A stretch of DNA of 64,000 nt, from positions 496,001 through 560,000 of the forward strand of contig JYIP02000005.1 in NCBI GenBank assembly GCA_001051155.2, read 5' to 3'. The position numbers and the translations under genes are program-made. Positions 1-12,900 of the stretch are shown in pieces. Source of the stretch: Chrysoporthe austroafricana (Eukaryota > Ascomycota > Sordariomycetes > Diaporthales > Cryphonectriaceae). The notes beneath the pieces are model-generated. The model was not told where the DNA came from. It ran no database searches and saw only the letters and a program-made list of their open reading frames with translations. The first letter of the stretch is position 1. Each line of letters starts with the position of its first letter.

Positions 1-3000
1 ATTTATTTGAATTTATAGCATTGCCCGTTAGTATTAATAGGAAATTTAAGGATATAATTATAAGGCAATTCCGATTTTACAAGAACTGGAACGATTATAT
101 TAATTTAATAATTATATCTATTATAAATAGCAAAATTACTATTTGGAAAGATTTTTAAGCCTTTATAAACCGGTATAAGATATATATAATTAGAAATACA
201 AAATACGCTAAATATTTCAGTTTCTATTTATTTATTTGCTTAGCTAGGATAATATATATTTAATTTTATTTTATATTATTTTCTTAAAAGCGTAAGGATT
301 TTACTTTGCATAAGCATAATTAGAATTAGTAAAAGAAATAATTAAAAAGAGATTTTTTTATATTGCGGAAAATTGCAAAAGATTTGTTAAACGCTTAATA
401 ATATTCCAGGAAAAATGTATAAAATAATTGCAATATTCTGGAATTTATTTATTATATTTATTAATTTACTAAGCTAGCCGAATACTCAAATTCGTATTTG
501 GCTAGAAATTTCTGGGATCGGATCGATAAAGAATTAATAGCTAAATATTTCGATAAATCTAATCGAAATAAGGATATAAGGGATTTCGAAAAATATCTTA
601 AGGCGAAATAAGAAATATAGCATATCTTTGAATTAGATTGCGTAATAAGATTATTTCGTAAATTTGTATAACCAGTACGGAAAGTTATGCAATCGGCTAT
701 TAATTTTCCTAATATCAATATTTACTTTTTAGCTAATATATTTTTAAGATACCCTAGAAGATTTAAGCTTTAAAGACTTGAATATTTATCTTGCTTAATA
801 AGGACGTTTAATTAGCCAAATTTATCCAAAAGTACTGGATATATTTCGGAATATAAATTCCGAAAGCTTTTACTAGAATAATAGCAAAAGCTAATAAATA
901 TTCGGAATTAATTATAAGAACGAATAGCCAGATAATAAAATATCTTTAATATAGCTAGGAAAATATTAACCAATATTATAAATAATAGCAGAAATTTAAT
1001 TTCAAAAAACCGAAATTTCTAATTGCGCTTTTACTATCGATTCGTACGAAAAGATGCTAAAAGATATTTTATTCAGTTAACCTTAGCAAATTTCAATATT
1101 AATAACGGAAAATTGCAATATAATTTAAATAAAAAGGATAAGCTAGCTCGAAAAGGCTATTTTCCCGTAAATAATAATTTATTTATAGCGAATAGCGATA
1201 AATACGATAAAGAAATCGAAAATAACAAAAACTTATAAAGGCAAAAGGATAAGTTGGAAGAATAGGCTAATAAAGAGAATGTAATAATTAAAGACGATAT
1301 TTGGATTTTTCGAGCTGAAAAAGCAAAACTATCGGTAGACGAAAGCATATTCCATATCAAATACCCTATACAATTATCCAGTTAGCTATAGAATTTTCCC
1401 AAAATCGATATATAGAAAGGAAAAATCTTGGGATATAATATTCCTATACTTATAATTAAGCTTTATTAAGGCAATAGCTATACGTATGCAAGAGCTGCAG
1501 CTAGAATATACCCGAATAGGCCGGATATAAAGATCTATATTAATATAAGTGCTAATCGTTATACTATTGCCGAAAAATTGCTAGTGCAATTCCTTAAAGC
1601 GAAAATAAACTGAAATGTAAAGGCTAAGCTTAAAGGCGTAAGCTAGTTGCTAGCAAAAAGCTAAGCTGAATTCGATTTGTATTTCTAAAGTAATAAATAC
1701 AGCTATTTATTTATATTTCGTACCCGAATAAGAATTTAAGTATTAAATCGATTAGAAGCAAGCATTTTATTAGAATAGGAATATAATATTCTTTACGAAT
1801 TGGATATTCTGAATTCAGAATTATTTATACGATTTGGTTATTTTAGTAATGCTATAGCGAAAATGGAAATATTTATTCGAATGCTAATATAATCCCGGCA
1901 AGCAAAGGCCGCAATTATTACGGTAATATTGCTTAAATCTTATAAGCTAGTTCCTATTAATATTAAGCGAATCTTAAAAATATAACTTTTCTATTCAAAC
2001 CGAAATAGAAAAAGTAAATAAATTGCTTGATAAGCTATTAAATTAAGGAAGTTTTAATAACGAATTAAGTAGCAACCCTTTTAAGGATCTAGAAAAACTA
2101 ATTTTTAAGGATAATCGAACTATTCCAGACAGATTATATAATCCTGTTAGCGAATTATAATAACTATTACTATATTATGCGATAATACCTCTTTTAACGA
2201 ATTAAGGATAAGTTATAGCTTTTAAGAAAGCTGAATTCAAATTAATTATTATTTATTAAGCATATTTTCTAATAAATTACGGAAATTACTAGAGAATAAC
2301 TGGAAGAATACCGATTCCCGGATATAGAAATTTTCGAAATAAGAAACTATTTCGAGAATAATAATAAATTGAGAATTCGAAAAGATAAAGCTATTAAGGA
2401 ATCGGAAATTGATTTCGGTATATATATTTGCAAGCGTTTACCGGAATTTTTTTATAAAGTTATAGAATTAATACGGGCATATACTAGAGTTTTCAAAAAT
2501 ATAAATCCTATTAATATATTAGTCGATTAATAGATAAAGGTCGACTTGGTCGAAAGATAACAGAATTAGAAAATAGGATAAAAGCTATATTATTCAAGTA
2601 AAGAAAATTAAGAAATAATTAACGAAATTTTGGATAAATTATATTAATAAAGTCGAGCTGAATAGATTATAAGTATAACGTTATTCGGTTTACTAATTTT
2701 TATAATTTAAAAGAATATAAATAGCTAGAAGAAAGGATATATAATAGTTAATTTATATATTTTGAATAAAGTTTTAATTCCCGATACTTATTTTTTGCTA
2801 TTATAGCAAGAAATTATTAAATAGCTAAAAGGAAAAATATATATTATAATAATAAATGTATAGCAATTTTTCTATTAATTTCTGGTATATCCAGATTATA
2901 GAAACCAATTTACTATTATTAATTATTGTAATTAAGAAAAGATAAAAGTTTTATTTATAGGATTTCGAAATTTACTATCCTATATCTAGCATTTTATAAA

Positions 3001-3021
3001 TTAATTCCTAATAGAGTATTG
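1..3021 (+). mobile_element. Ty3/gypsy chromovirus relic, 5' part (gag to mid-RT)
   Basis: Left part of a RIP-decayed LTR retrotransposon that begins before the window. From about 2430 to 3021 one + frame, broken only by stop codons, reads like the first half of a gypsy reverse transcriptase. A stretch reading NKVLIPDTY near 2772-2795 corresponds to the family's LN...YPLP segment, and a FxGFRN...Y...FIN stretch near 2955-3000 corresponds to its GFxNxPxxFQ segment. The frame reaches FLIEY at about 3005-3019 and then ends abruptly. Bases 1-2400 have broken frames in the same direction where gag and protease should be, but I see no zinc knuckle and cannot place their borders. The continuation is at 39401. 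Confidence 0.8.
3016..3021. repeat. Candidate left target-site duplication (GTATTG)
   Basis: This is the last retrotransposon sequence before the inserted block. It matches ATATTA at 39395-39400 if two G-to-A changes (RIP type) are allowed. Joining base 3021 to base 39401 keeps the reverse transcriptase frame open with no missing or extra residues. The motif is short and AT-rich, so the exact border is inferred. Confidence 0.35.
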
Positions 3022-3357
3022 GTAATAGTAGTTGTGCGCCTCAAAATAGCATGGTATATTGTAAGATTATGCGCTGGTTCCACTTTACTATATTAGTGCC
3101 TTAAGCAGGAACTTTTTTCCTGGCTAACCGCTTTCCACCCTTGAGTTGACCGCTTTCCTAGCTCAGCGCTTTTATTTTTGGCTAAGCGCTTGTGCTTGCA
3201 TGCATATCAAGCGCTTGCTGATCGCTTAGATACTTAAAGACCAATTACTCCCAGCCTTTATTCTAAGTCCTTGCTTCACTCTTCTCTTTTCGTACATTCC
3301 TTATCTTCCTTACGCCTTTATAATTCTTCATTTCTGACCTTATTATTATTCACCCTA
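3022..3357. other. Left end of the insertion, upstream of the captain relic
   Basis: Noncoding segment between the retrotransposon break and the first ATG of the DUF3435 relic. It is visibly less AT-rich than its surroundings. It carries a cluster of CGCTT motifs (listed separately) and then a pyrimidine-rich stretch at about 3260-3350 of the kind seen before fungal start codons. It probably holds the 5' terminus and the captain promoter. Confidence 0.45.
3126..3228. repeat. Iterated CGCTT/AGCGCTT motifs
   Basis: Six copies of a short motif lie within about 100 bp: ACCGCTTT near 3127 and 3149, AGCGCTTTT near 3165, AAGCGCTTG near 3184 and 3209, and ATCGCTTA near 3220. AGCGCT is self-complementary. 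Clustered short motifs at a transposon end are often recombinase-binding sites, but that role is only an inference here. Confidence 0.5.
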
Positions 3358-5600
3358 ATGGACTATCCCCGGAAAGCGCGATAGCGCGCTGGTTTCCGGT
3401 ACTCTGCCTCCCCAAATATCCGAGCCAATATAGCCGATACTGCCAATATGGACTTCTATAAGCAGAAGATCCAAGCATATACGGCTCAAGGCCTTACTAA
3501 ACCTTGTTATAGCAAGGCTGCTCAAAAGGCTATTGCTATTGAGCTCAAAGCATAGACAATATAAGCTCCTGACTTAAGGTTATACAGGATTTGTATTAAA
3601 TTATAACAGGTTTATATAGAGAATATGCTATAACCTATTGCAGATTCTTGCTAAATGTGAAGTTCCTGTTTTCAAAGCATATTTGCATTGGCAATTGAAA
3701 AGATCCCGTATCAAAAAGCGTTTAGCTATTAAGATATACTGGAAAGCGTTATCGATATTATATAATGATCAGATATATTACTGGATAAGTAACGATATGC
3801 TATTCGATATGAGAAATATAAATTTGAGGAATATCCTTTTATACTATTTAGATATTTATATAATTCTAATGGATTCGATAAGATTTCAGTTTCGAATTCT
3901 GCTTCGATATTTTAAAGAAAAATAAAGCCGGATTCTTTATCGAAAATCTTGATATCCTTCTATACTATTTATAGGTATACGATAATAGGATTGTCCTATA
4001 TGAACGATTCCGCATACAGGTAGCTTCGATTTTTATAATAGCTAGGGCGATATCGATACGATTTGACGCTTTGATCGGCAATATACTTTACAAGTATATC
4101 GAGTTTCAGATTTTCCTACTTAGCAAACCGGGATCGCGATCGCGTATCGGGTTAGTCCTAAACCTGGAATATATTAAAGCGAAAGCAAGGAATCGAATGA
4201 TCTTTGGGTTCCATAAAGAGCAAATACTATTATATAATCCTATTGCGTATCTGCTAAGCCTAGCTCTTGCGGATAATGCTTTTTCTAATAATATCAAGAG
4301 CATAGGCAGCCTGTATCAGATAATGGTACCTTAGCATATTGATCGCATTCGTTTTCTTTGGAAACCGGAATAGTACGATCAGCCGATCTTTCGGGATATC
4401 GAGATAACTATATACGGTAAGGCAATTAGCGCAACTAAGCTTCTGCCTTATTAAAAAGCAAGGCAGATTCTTCTACGCTTGGGAAGGGCGATAGGATATG
4501 CTAAAAGCCTCGAATTCTATAACTTCCGATAAGGCTTAAGCAGGATGCTTAACGGTAAGATCTTATCTATATTTCTATCGATTTATAACGCTAATATAAT
4601 TACAGAGGCTTTAACCCCGGAAGAGAGAAGTAAAGCTATAGGCTACCGTACTAGCAATTCGAATATTTTCTTAAACTATTATCTTCCCGATTTCATTAAT
4701 GCCGACTATTAGAGTATCATTTTCGGAAGCAAGCTATAGAAAGACTTGCTCTACTGTATAGGTCGCTTATATCGGTACGGTAGCGTACTTAAAGAGCTTA
4801 CTCGAGAGCAGGCCGAAGAGGTTTATTCAGATTTTATGCTTATATCCTACCGAGAAAAATATACAGCCCGTCTAGCTGCGATTAAGAAGAAATACGGGAT
4901 TCGGGCTCGAGCAGCAAGTACAAAGCTCGACCAGGAATATAGCTAATATAACAAGCTGATTATTGCAAAAACGGGCCAGCTGAAAAGGGAGCGGCTTGCG
5001 CAAGCTATTAGAGATTTCCATAAGTTCGCATATTTCACAGAAATAGAACGTTAGCTCAGAAAATAAGACCTTTCGGTCAGCTTCTAGTCTCTCGTCGAAT
5101 ACGAGCTCCTAGAACGGCGCAAGGTTGCAAAGATCTTCATTTACGAAAGCTAATAGATTTCCGAAATGAAACTGGACGAATGTCAGGTTAAGCTGGTTAA
5201 TATATTGAAGAACTTTTGCATACGCAAAGAAAGCGGCTAGCATACGAAAGCCAATGCCAAGTTCTCCCGGCCTCGCAAGCTTAAGCAAATAACCCTGTCT
5301 GCAATCTTTCTTTCTAGTCCGAAATGCATTTCGTACCTTTCAATACCGAATTACAAATTCTTCTATGCTTTTTGCAAATAGGGCAACCAAGCAATCGGCT
5401 CTAGTTAGCGGGAGAAAGAATACCGGATCGATAGACTAGTAAAGTACTAGGATAGCATCTACTATACTATTTTCCATTCGATAAACTTCGATTATCCCTA
5501 CGAAGGCTGCTATGCTATTTTCGGCAAAGCACTCTTTTCGAAAAACTGGGCCCGGCTTAGCTTCGGCAACTATATATATATTATATATAGCATCCCACTT
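3358..5600 (+). pseudogene. DUF3435 tyrosine recombinase relic (Starship captain-like)
   Basis: Remains of a DUF3435-family site-specific recombinase, the family that moves Starships. The frame begins at ATG 3358 or 3448 and is broken by TAG/TAA codons and small frame changes. Family landmarks in order: HWQLKRSRIKKR at about 3690-3725; LIGN...YKYIEFQIF at about 4072-4115; HKEQILLYNPIAYLLSLALA at about 4213-4275; DRIRFLWKPE...PIFRDIE near 4341-4405; a QILLRLGRAIGYAKSLEFYN box with the following R near 4466-4530, corresponding to the catalytic RxxR region; and a C-terminal zinc-finger-like end reading FDYPYEGCYAIF at about 5487-5522. The length suits a protein of about 700 residues. It lies at the left end of the insertion and points inward. 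Inactive. Confidence 0.88.
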
Positions 5601-5689
5601 CCAGCTTTATAGAACCTAATAGCTAGATATAACTATATCTGAATCTTTATACGCTAATCAGGATATAGAAGTTTCTTAAGCTTGAAATA

Positions 5690-6916
5690 AAGCCGTCCGG
5701 ATTAATCGAAAGGATAGAGAGTTACGAGGGCAAGTATAGAAAAGAATACGGCAGGAACGTTAGCTTTTATGGCATTACATTCTGCTTCCAAAGGCTATAC
5801 TTAACCAAATAGCTAGTTATATAGATTTCTTGAAACTATTCTCTCTATATCGTTTTAAATGCTTTCCATACAATGCTTAACTAGTTAGCAGAATAAATCA
5901 TAACGGGAAGAAAGACTTACATTAAGGCCTTAACCTGAAACATTTCCTCGTTCAAGCGATTAGATATACGATCGGCGCTTAGAGGGCCCCAATTTTTCAG
6001 ATAGATCTTACGCATCTCTATTATTACAGATATTATAAGTACTTTATTCGTATGTAAAGCAATCCGACCAGTAACAGAAAAAGAAATACAAAATCCTGCC
6101 TTTTCTAAGTCAGCCTGAAATAACGCTTCTATTACAGGCTATAGGAACTCCTTAAATTTCTTATTAACCTGGTCCTATTAAACTCCGCTATTATCAAAAG
6201 AATAATAAAGCTTAGCGATCTTAAGAATACTGTCAGGTCGGAATGTCCGCTAAGCCTTTTCAATAAACTTGTAAAGTAATAACTTGAGACTGCTAATCCT
6301 AAGATAGCCGCGAAACCCGTAAATTTGTATAAAGTCTTATATTTCATCCTTTACTGGGATATAGCTATTTATCGGGAGCAATAGTATAATCCTGAGATTA
6401 TTATATTATCTGTCAAACGAATACTTATTATAATGATTTATTGCAATTACGATAGCCTTATGGTTGAAAAAAGCAATATTATAGGCCTATAATAAGCTGC
6501 CGGTACTATAACCGAAAACAGCTTTGCCCTTCAAGCCTTGCAAATACTTGGCGTAATTCGCATTTAAGTTTAGGGGATATAAGCAGAATAGAAAGAGTAA
6601 TGATTTCTCTATCGCAATCCTTATAAATGCGAGCCTGGTTTCGAGAAGCAGCAATATTTATATTAATTTTCTGGACAAGTCCGTTAAAATATTAGCTTGC
6701 AATACTAGATAAATCCGAATAAGGTATAACCCGGTCGGTCTGCCCTTGAGATACTAAATTGCGAATGCGAAAACTTAGTAGATTTCCATTTTTCTGTAAT
6801 ATAATTAATTTAATTTCGAAAGTAGAAACCCAGGCCATTTGATATATATTATATAGTCTTTCTGATACTATATTAGTAATTAATTGCTCAGATAAAGTAA
6901 AGAAAGACTTTTCCAA
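5690..6916 (-). pseudogene. Unidentified RIP-broken coding relic
   Basis: On the - strand, from a candidate start at 6916, a protein-like frame runs about 100 codons and then resumes after frame changes to about 5690. Stops are almost all TAG/TAA, as expected from Gln or Trp codons hit by RIP. Protein-like stretches include NIYQMAWVSTFEIKLI, FIQIYGFRGYLRISSLKLLL and AGFCISFSVTGRIALHTNKV. I do not recognise the family. It lies tail to tail with the recombinase relic and may be cargo or part of another element. Confidence 0.4.
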
Positions 6917-7001
6917 AAGTATTAAAGTTTATATAAAGAAAACTGCAAGTTCTGGATTCTAAAGAGCAAATATATAGGATATTTATTTAAAGCATTTCTT
7001 T

Positions 7002-7153
7002 CCGCCCCTTAGCATGCCCTTTAATACGCCCCTTAGCATGCCCCTTAATACGCCCTTTAGTACGCCTTTTAGTACGCCCTTTAGCATGCCTTTTAGCATG
7101 CCCTTTAATATGCCTTTTAGCATGCCCCTTAGCATGCCCTTTAGCATGCCTTT
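7002..7153. repeat. 12-bp tandem array (AGCATGCCCCTT type)
   Basis: About 12 head-to-tail copies of a 12-bp unit with consensus ARYAYGCCYYTT, differing mostly by transitions. The same unit forms a larger array at 35645-35915 in the same orientation. It sits about 4 kb inside the left border of the insertion. Confidence 0.85.
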
Positions 7154-7248
7154 CAATTCAAGTATTTGTCTATAAAATATTATATTTAATACTAGAAAAC
7201 GTCTTTATAGCAATTAAAAGTTTTTGGATATAAATTACTATAATTAAT

Positions 7249-7605
7249 TTGCAAAGTTATACCTATAAGATTGCAGATATTATTGCAGATAGTATTGAAG
7301 CTGAATTTGTTCTTTTGCAAAACTACTTTTTTCAGAAAGGCAGCTATAGCTGCGCTAGTAAACCTATCCTGCCTATCTTAACAGGCTTCTTTCCCGATAA
7401 GAATTTTGTTTTTGGTATATCAGTAAGCAATAAGTTCTTATTACCTCCCTTAAATAGTATCGGCCGACGATACTGTTCCTTGAATTTCGAAGACCGCAAG
7501 TTAATTTTCCGAAATCTAAGCGGGTTCTATAATAGCATAGAAATAGCAGTTATTCTGGATAGCGAGCCAATTCCATTTCTGCATAGCTACTATTGCATTT
7601 TATAG
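7249..7605 (+). pseudogene. Unidentified short open frame in AT-rich sequence
   Basis: About 118 codons open on the + strand from a TTG, not an ATG, so the true start is not visible. The composition is ordinary for a globular protein (for example SNKFLLPPLNSIGRRYCSLN), which suggests a fragment of a once-coding region. No family recognised. Downstream, to about 8500, both strands have many stops. Confidence 0.25.
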
Positions 7606-9775
7606 GATATAAATAGTACTATCCATCCTATCTCTTATATTTAGTTCCAATTCCCTTATTACCTTTTATTCAGCTTTTACTTTTCCCATAGCATTCTATC
7701 TGAAATATACTTATTTCAAATGAATATGGATAGCTTAAAAAGATATATTACTATCGCGCCCCTGAAAAAGATTTCAGTCTATATAACAAAATGCTAGCGA
7801 AAACTATCCATTTCTGACTTAGCATGCATAGCTGACTTTCAATATATATATTATCTAAAATCCCTATAGCAAAGCTGCATTTAATATCTTCCAGTACGCT
7901 ATTATCCAGACTTATTTCGGAATATCGATTCCCAAATAATTCCTTATATTTTGGCTATATCAGAGCATTCTAGCAGATCTTGCCAATTACTTACAATTTA
8001 CAGCCTTTAAATGCTTTGAAATCGCCCGATAATGCCTTTCAAGCTTAGATTTCATTCATAAGCAAGGGTTTATTTATACAAACCTTAAGCCTAGCGCAAT
8101 TCTCGCTATGCAATAGGGCAAACGTATCGATATCCGGCTTTGCGATATAGGGTTCCGGAATAATTTCTTCGTCTAATTACCTTTCTCTGTACCAGAATTT
8201 AAGGAAAGGTTAGATAGTATATAGCAGAGCGATATATAATTTCTTGGTACGGTAATCTTGTATATAAAAGCTGGCATTCCGTAATTCGACAGGCAAAGTT
8301 ATTATTAGCAAGTCCTGACTAGCTAACTTCTGCTAAGGGAAACTAACGATATAATCCGGGTTCTGAAAGATAATATGCTATTACTGAATCCCAATAAACG
8401 GCACCGTATAAGGGAATGCTTGGAATCGCTCTTTGCCGGAAGCATAGCGCCTTGCATAGCGGCAAATATAGATAGAAATAGGGAAAATGGAAAAAGGGAA
8501 AAAGATACAGAAGGGGAGGAAGAGTAAGATAAGCTAGCTTATTCTTAAAAGCTATTCAAGACTGGCATAATTAATAGCTTCTTTTTATCTTCGCATAATT
8601 ACAAAAGTTCGTTTTCCTGAAATATAGGCTTTTATAAGAGAAAGAAGGATTGCTGCTATACAGAGCGTTCGCCTTATAAACTAGAGCTTAATTGGTACAG
8701 AAAAAAGAAGAGAGTTCCATTAACGAAATAATTTAATTTTAGTTTTAGTTTCCTGGAAACCGGAAAAGAAAGAGCTATAAGATATAAAAATACTTCGGCC
8801 TTTATGCATCCTTGCTCCGGCTGCTTATTAGATTAATATGAATTCTGGTAACCCTACTTCTTAACTAAGCTTATATATATTTATAATTTCCGTTATGCCG
8901 GAGATTATTATAGGTTTCTCATTCGGAATGATATAAAATATAATTGCTTATTAGCAAATAAGATCGGCATTTCTTGAATTTTGCTAAAACCCGTATCTAA
9001 GTTACCCGGCAAGTCAGACTTGAATGACTTTTAGAGCTTAATATAGCAATTCCTATTATAGATATTCCTATTCCATATTGGGTAGTGACGGAAATAGATT
9101 AGAGAAATTATAGAATACCTTTTCGGCAAGCGATTTTCGGGACGCTTAGGAATTTCGAGCCTATCTTTCGCGCGTTATAGGAAAACGATAGAGCCGCAGT
9201 ACAGGCATTGCTATGCTATAGCCGTAAGCAAGAGAAATAATAAAAATGCAGCAATTGTAAGGAAAGCGGAAGGCCGTTCAATAAATGCATTATGCTTTTC
9301 AATAAGTATAGAAACCGGTATTCTAATTGCATTATTACCAAATAACGCAATTGCATTTATGCAATAATCCAACCTTATAATTGGGATAATAATTACGTTT
9401 TACTATTATCGCTATAATATGAAAACTTGCTAGCCTCGCGACGGGTATTCCGATTGCATGCCCGATAGCAGCAAGATCCGCGAGCGCTAGCTCTTTAGCC
9501 GCAGTAATATCCGCAGGAAGTAGAGTTTGGGACTGAAGATAATCCAATCGATTTTACCGGAAACGATTGACCTGGCCTCCCGGTATAGATATAGAGCAGA
9601 TTCTGAAAGTAAAAGAACGGAAAACCGGAACTCGAGGCTTAAAGACGCGAATTTGATTCGTAGAAAACGCTTAAGTTCATCTCTCTTTTGGGATCTTAAC
9701 TGAAAAGGCCAGGTTTCTGTGCTATCTTATATCGATTTATTCCTTGAAGCTTTAAAGCTTCTTACTTATTAGTAT
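7606..9775. other. AT-rich RIP-mutated stretch, no recognised gene
   Basis: No frame I can assign. Some coding-like pieces remain, for example a 70-codon - strand frame at 9335-9547 containing LPADITAAKELALADLAAIG, too short to name. A purine-rich run (GGAAAAAGGG type) lies at about 8480-8530. Confidence 0.4.
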
Positions 9776-10140
9776 GGATAAAGCTTTTTTCTTTTTCCGC
9801 CTTCGGATTTTTCGCGATAAGGCCCGGCGGCTTATGCGTTCCCAATCGGGAATTAATATTAGCGTTTTTATCGAAAGCGCGGGAGGATTATATACGTTCC
9901 AGTCTTATAAAGGCTAGCCTATTTACCTTGAGAAAATCGACTATATTATTATCGAGCTATCCGGGTAATAGAAATTACCGAAATATGCTGCTTTTTAATC
10001 CCGCTTATTGATAAGCAAGATATATAGTTTCTTTCGCGCGGGCTTAGCATGCAGGCTACCTTCTTCCGGCGCTAAAAACCAGAATCCACTTCTTGGGTAT
10101 AGTATTAGCAGATTTGTATCAGATAGGCTTAAAAATTTAT
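9776..10140 (+). pseudogene. Unidentified RIP-broken coding relic
   Basis: A + strand frame beginning MDKAFFFFRLRIFRDKAR near 9775 stays protein-like for about 120 codons, broken only by TAG/TAA. It includes INISVFIESAGGLYTFQS and SFFRAGLACRLPSSGAKNQN. Family not recognised. It may be the remains of a cargo gene. Confidence 0.3.
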
Positions 10141-12900
10141 AAATTTATTTAATTTCTTTAAATTTAAAAAAGGAAAACCCGATTTGCATGCTACGAATTT
10201 GTAATTACGTTTCTCTATTTCGTATTGGCATTATGGTACGAGAGATTAGAAGAGGGTTTCGGGAGAATAAAAGGGAATGAAAAGGGGAAAGGGGGGGTTA
10301 AGATAAGCAATTAGTTTGCCTTTATGCCTAATATTAAGCTACTTTTGCCCCGTTTTCATATATATACTTTCCTATATGAGTATGGGAGCAGGTCTAAAAC
10401 CTGGCAGGATTATGGAATATATGCAGAATAACGTAACTATAACCATTATATTAAATAATTTCAACTTATGCTCTATAACTAATTGCATTTTAAAAATAGA
10501 GCTTATTCTTGAGAGCAAAAGCGAGCTAAACCGTAAGTTTTGTTAGTCTAAGTAATCTTATTCGCCTTGGACCAAATGGATCTCTTGCAATGCTAGTTAC
10601 TGGCTGGCATATCCTGGATACCGAAAGCCGGCATATTAGAATTCTAGAACGAAAAAGCAAAATTATAGAATTAGCATTTCCAAATTTGAATAGAAATAAT
10701 AACAGAATTAATATAAAAAGTAAGGAAGGAAGATTACTTAAGCATTACAATTTATACCTATACGTATTTTTGAATTATTTCCGTTATAATAAATAAAACC
10801 GATCCAGTTCAGAGCAAGAAATCGAGATGCTGTATAGAGAAATTCCAATATCGACAGCTCGGCCTTTTACAAAGGGCAGAGAAAATTCGAGCCGATTATA
10901 ATGCCCAAGTCTATATTATTATCTATAAAGCAAGCAAATTCTTTATATATACTTTATTGGCTAATTCAAACTGGCCGCTTCCGGTATAAGAGATTATACG
11001 TATAATTTATAATATATTGAAATAGCGTTAATATAATCCAGGCCAAGTATTACCCTTTATTCCAAATGCTTATACCGGAAGATTTTAAACCCAAGATAAC
11101 CGAGAAAAGCAAAAGGGATATTACTGAAACATTGAAGCAATCGATGCCGGATATTCAGTAGAGCGACTGGCTGCGGCTTTTGCAGCGCTCTGTATAGCTT
11201 TGTATGCTTCTAGTACCGCGCTCGGTAATTCCTTATCGGACTAAGCTGGATTGAAATATCAGTAAGGGGTCTTGAACGTAATATTAATAGAGATTCTCGT
11301 AAGTAGATAGAAGTTTGGATTCCTTATAAGATTATTGAGAAATGAATTGAATCTCTGGTTTTCCCTAATCAAATTCTGGATTCTGATTTCGGCCGCTATT
11401 AATTTCTGCTATGCTTGCTAAAGCTCGGCCTGTACATTATTGCTAGCACATTCCTAAGCCTGATAATAGTTCTGGCTTTGAATAAGTAATAATCGAGTAA
11501 TATTATGAAATTCCAATTCGTAATTCAAGATTTTATTCAAGTATTCTATCTGAGAAGTAGCGATACTGGCCGCAAATATAGAAGAACGTATAGGGGGGGT
11601 TAATCCCTGAGGAATTGTACGGTAAGGGGCAGATATTATAAGAGGAGATCGGATAAATCTAGGTAGCTTGAAGCTATATTGATTGAAACGATAGAGAAAG
11701 GGCTGAAAATACTTGAGATAGAAGGTAAATCTAGGTGCTATTTAATTATATTTCCAGAAGCGCTTATATAGCTAGCTCCTAGACTCTTCTAAGGGATTTT
11801 ACATTTCCAAGCTCGATATAACCGTTATTAGAATTATTATCGTAAACGCAATTAGTTACGGAAATCGATCTAATAATACGGCCCTATTAGTTACTATCGG
11901 ATTGGAAGCATTCATAAATCGAAATGCCGGGCTAATGGATATATTCATACCAATAATTAAGCTATTCTTGAAGCTTGAATCCTAAAAACCGGTAATTGAC
12001 CGAGGCTTTATGCTAGATTATATACTTAATAGGAAGTTCTACGAATTAGCGATCGCAATAAACGCTATATTCGAGAAGTTGCTTGAATTAAAGGAAATAC
12101 AAGTAGTAATAATCTCTATAACCTTAACAATTATAATAGCGTAAATAATAGCTACCGGAATATAACGTATTTACCCTTTCTATACATTAATAATATCTCT
12201 AGTCTGGGCAATACTATTGGATATAATTGCGTAATTATATATCGAATAAGGCTGGCTTGCATAATGATTATTTTTGGTTAGCTTAGTAGGCTAGTAGAGA
12301 TTCTATAGCTACTTATAAGGCTACCCGCGCGTCCCTATTGAGCGCTTGAACAGGAACGACAAATTCAGCAATCTGGACCGGTCCCGGGCAGTTATCAGGC
12401 TCGAAAAAATAGACAATAGGGAAGAAGTTTGGGTCTGCGAATAATAAGATAGCTTTATACGCTTTGTTATTAGGTTCCTTAATCCTAAACCTATAGCTTA
12501 ATAGGCAAATGCGAAGAAAGTATAGGGTATCTTATTCGAACAATACTAATAATCTAGCCTCGAACTGGAATGGAAGCTAGGACAAGCAGATACGTAGGAT
12601 CGAGCTTGCTAGAGCCAATGCAATATGCCTATAAATAATCGTAATCTATTTCATTCTTAAACCGGCAAGTAAGTTCGGGTATAAGGGCCAGAAAGTATCG
12701 CAGAAAATAACGAGGCGAAAGGAATGCTAGATTTATTATGCCTTTGCTTAGAGAAAGTCAGGAACTAAGTCCCTAAAACTAGTTCTCATTTTTCCAAATT
12801 CCTGATTTCCTTTCCAAGCCTTCAAAAATATCTTTTTTCATACTCAGCATACCGATCTATCTTTATAATACCGACTATTCTATTTTATAGCAAAATTGAT
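10141..12900. other. AT-rich stretch with scattered coding-like fragments
   Basis: No recognisable gene. A G-rich run (AAAGGGGGGG) is at about 10288-10300. Short open frames at 10316-10546 and 10590-10796 are AT-rich and unconvincing. Between about 11640 and 12300 a + frame is intermittently protein-like, with an Asn-rich run near 12100-12180, but no family can be assigned. Confidence 0.35.
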
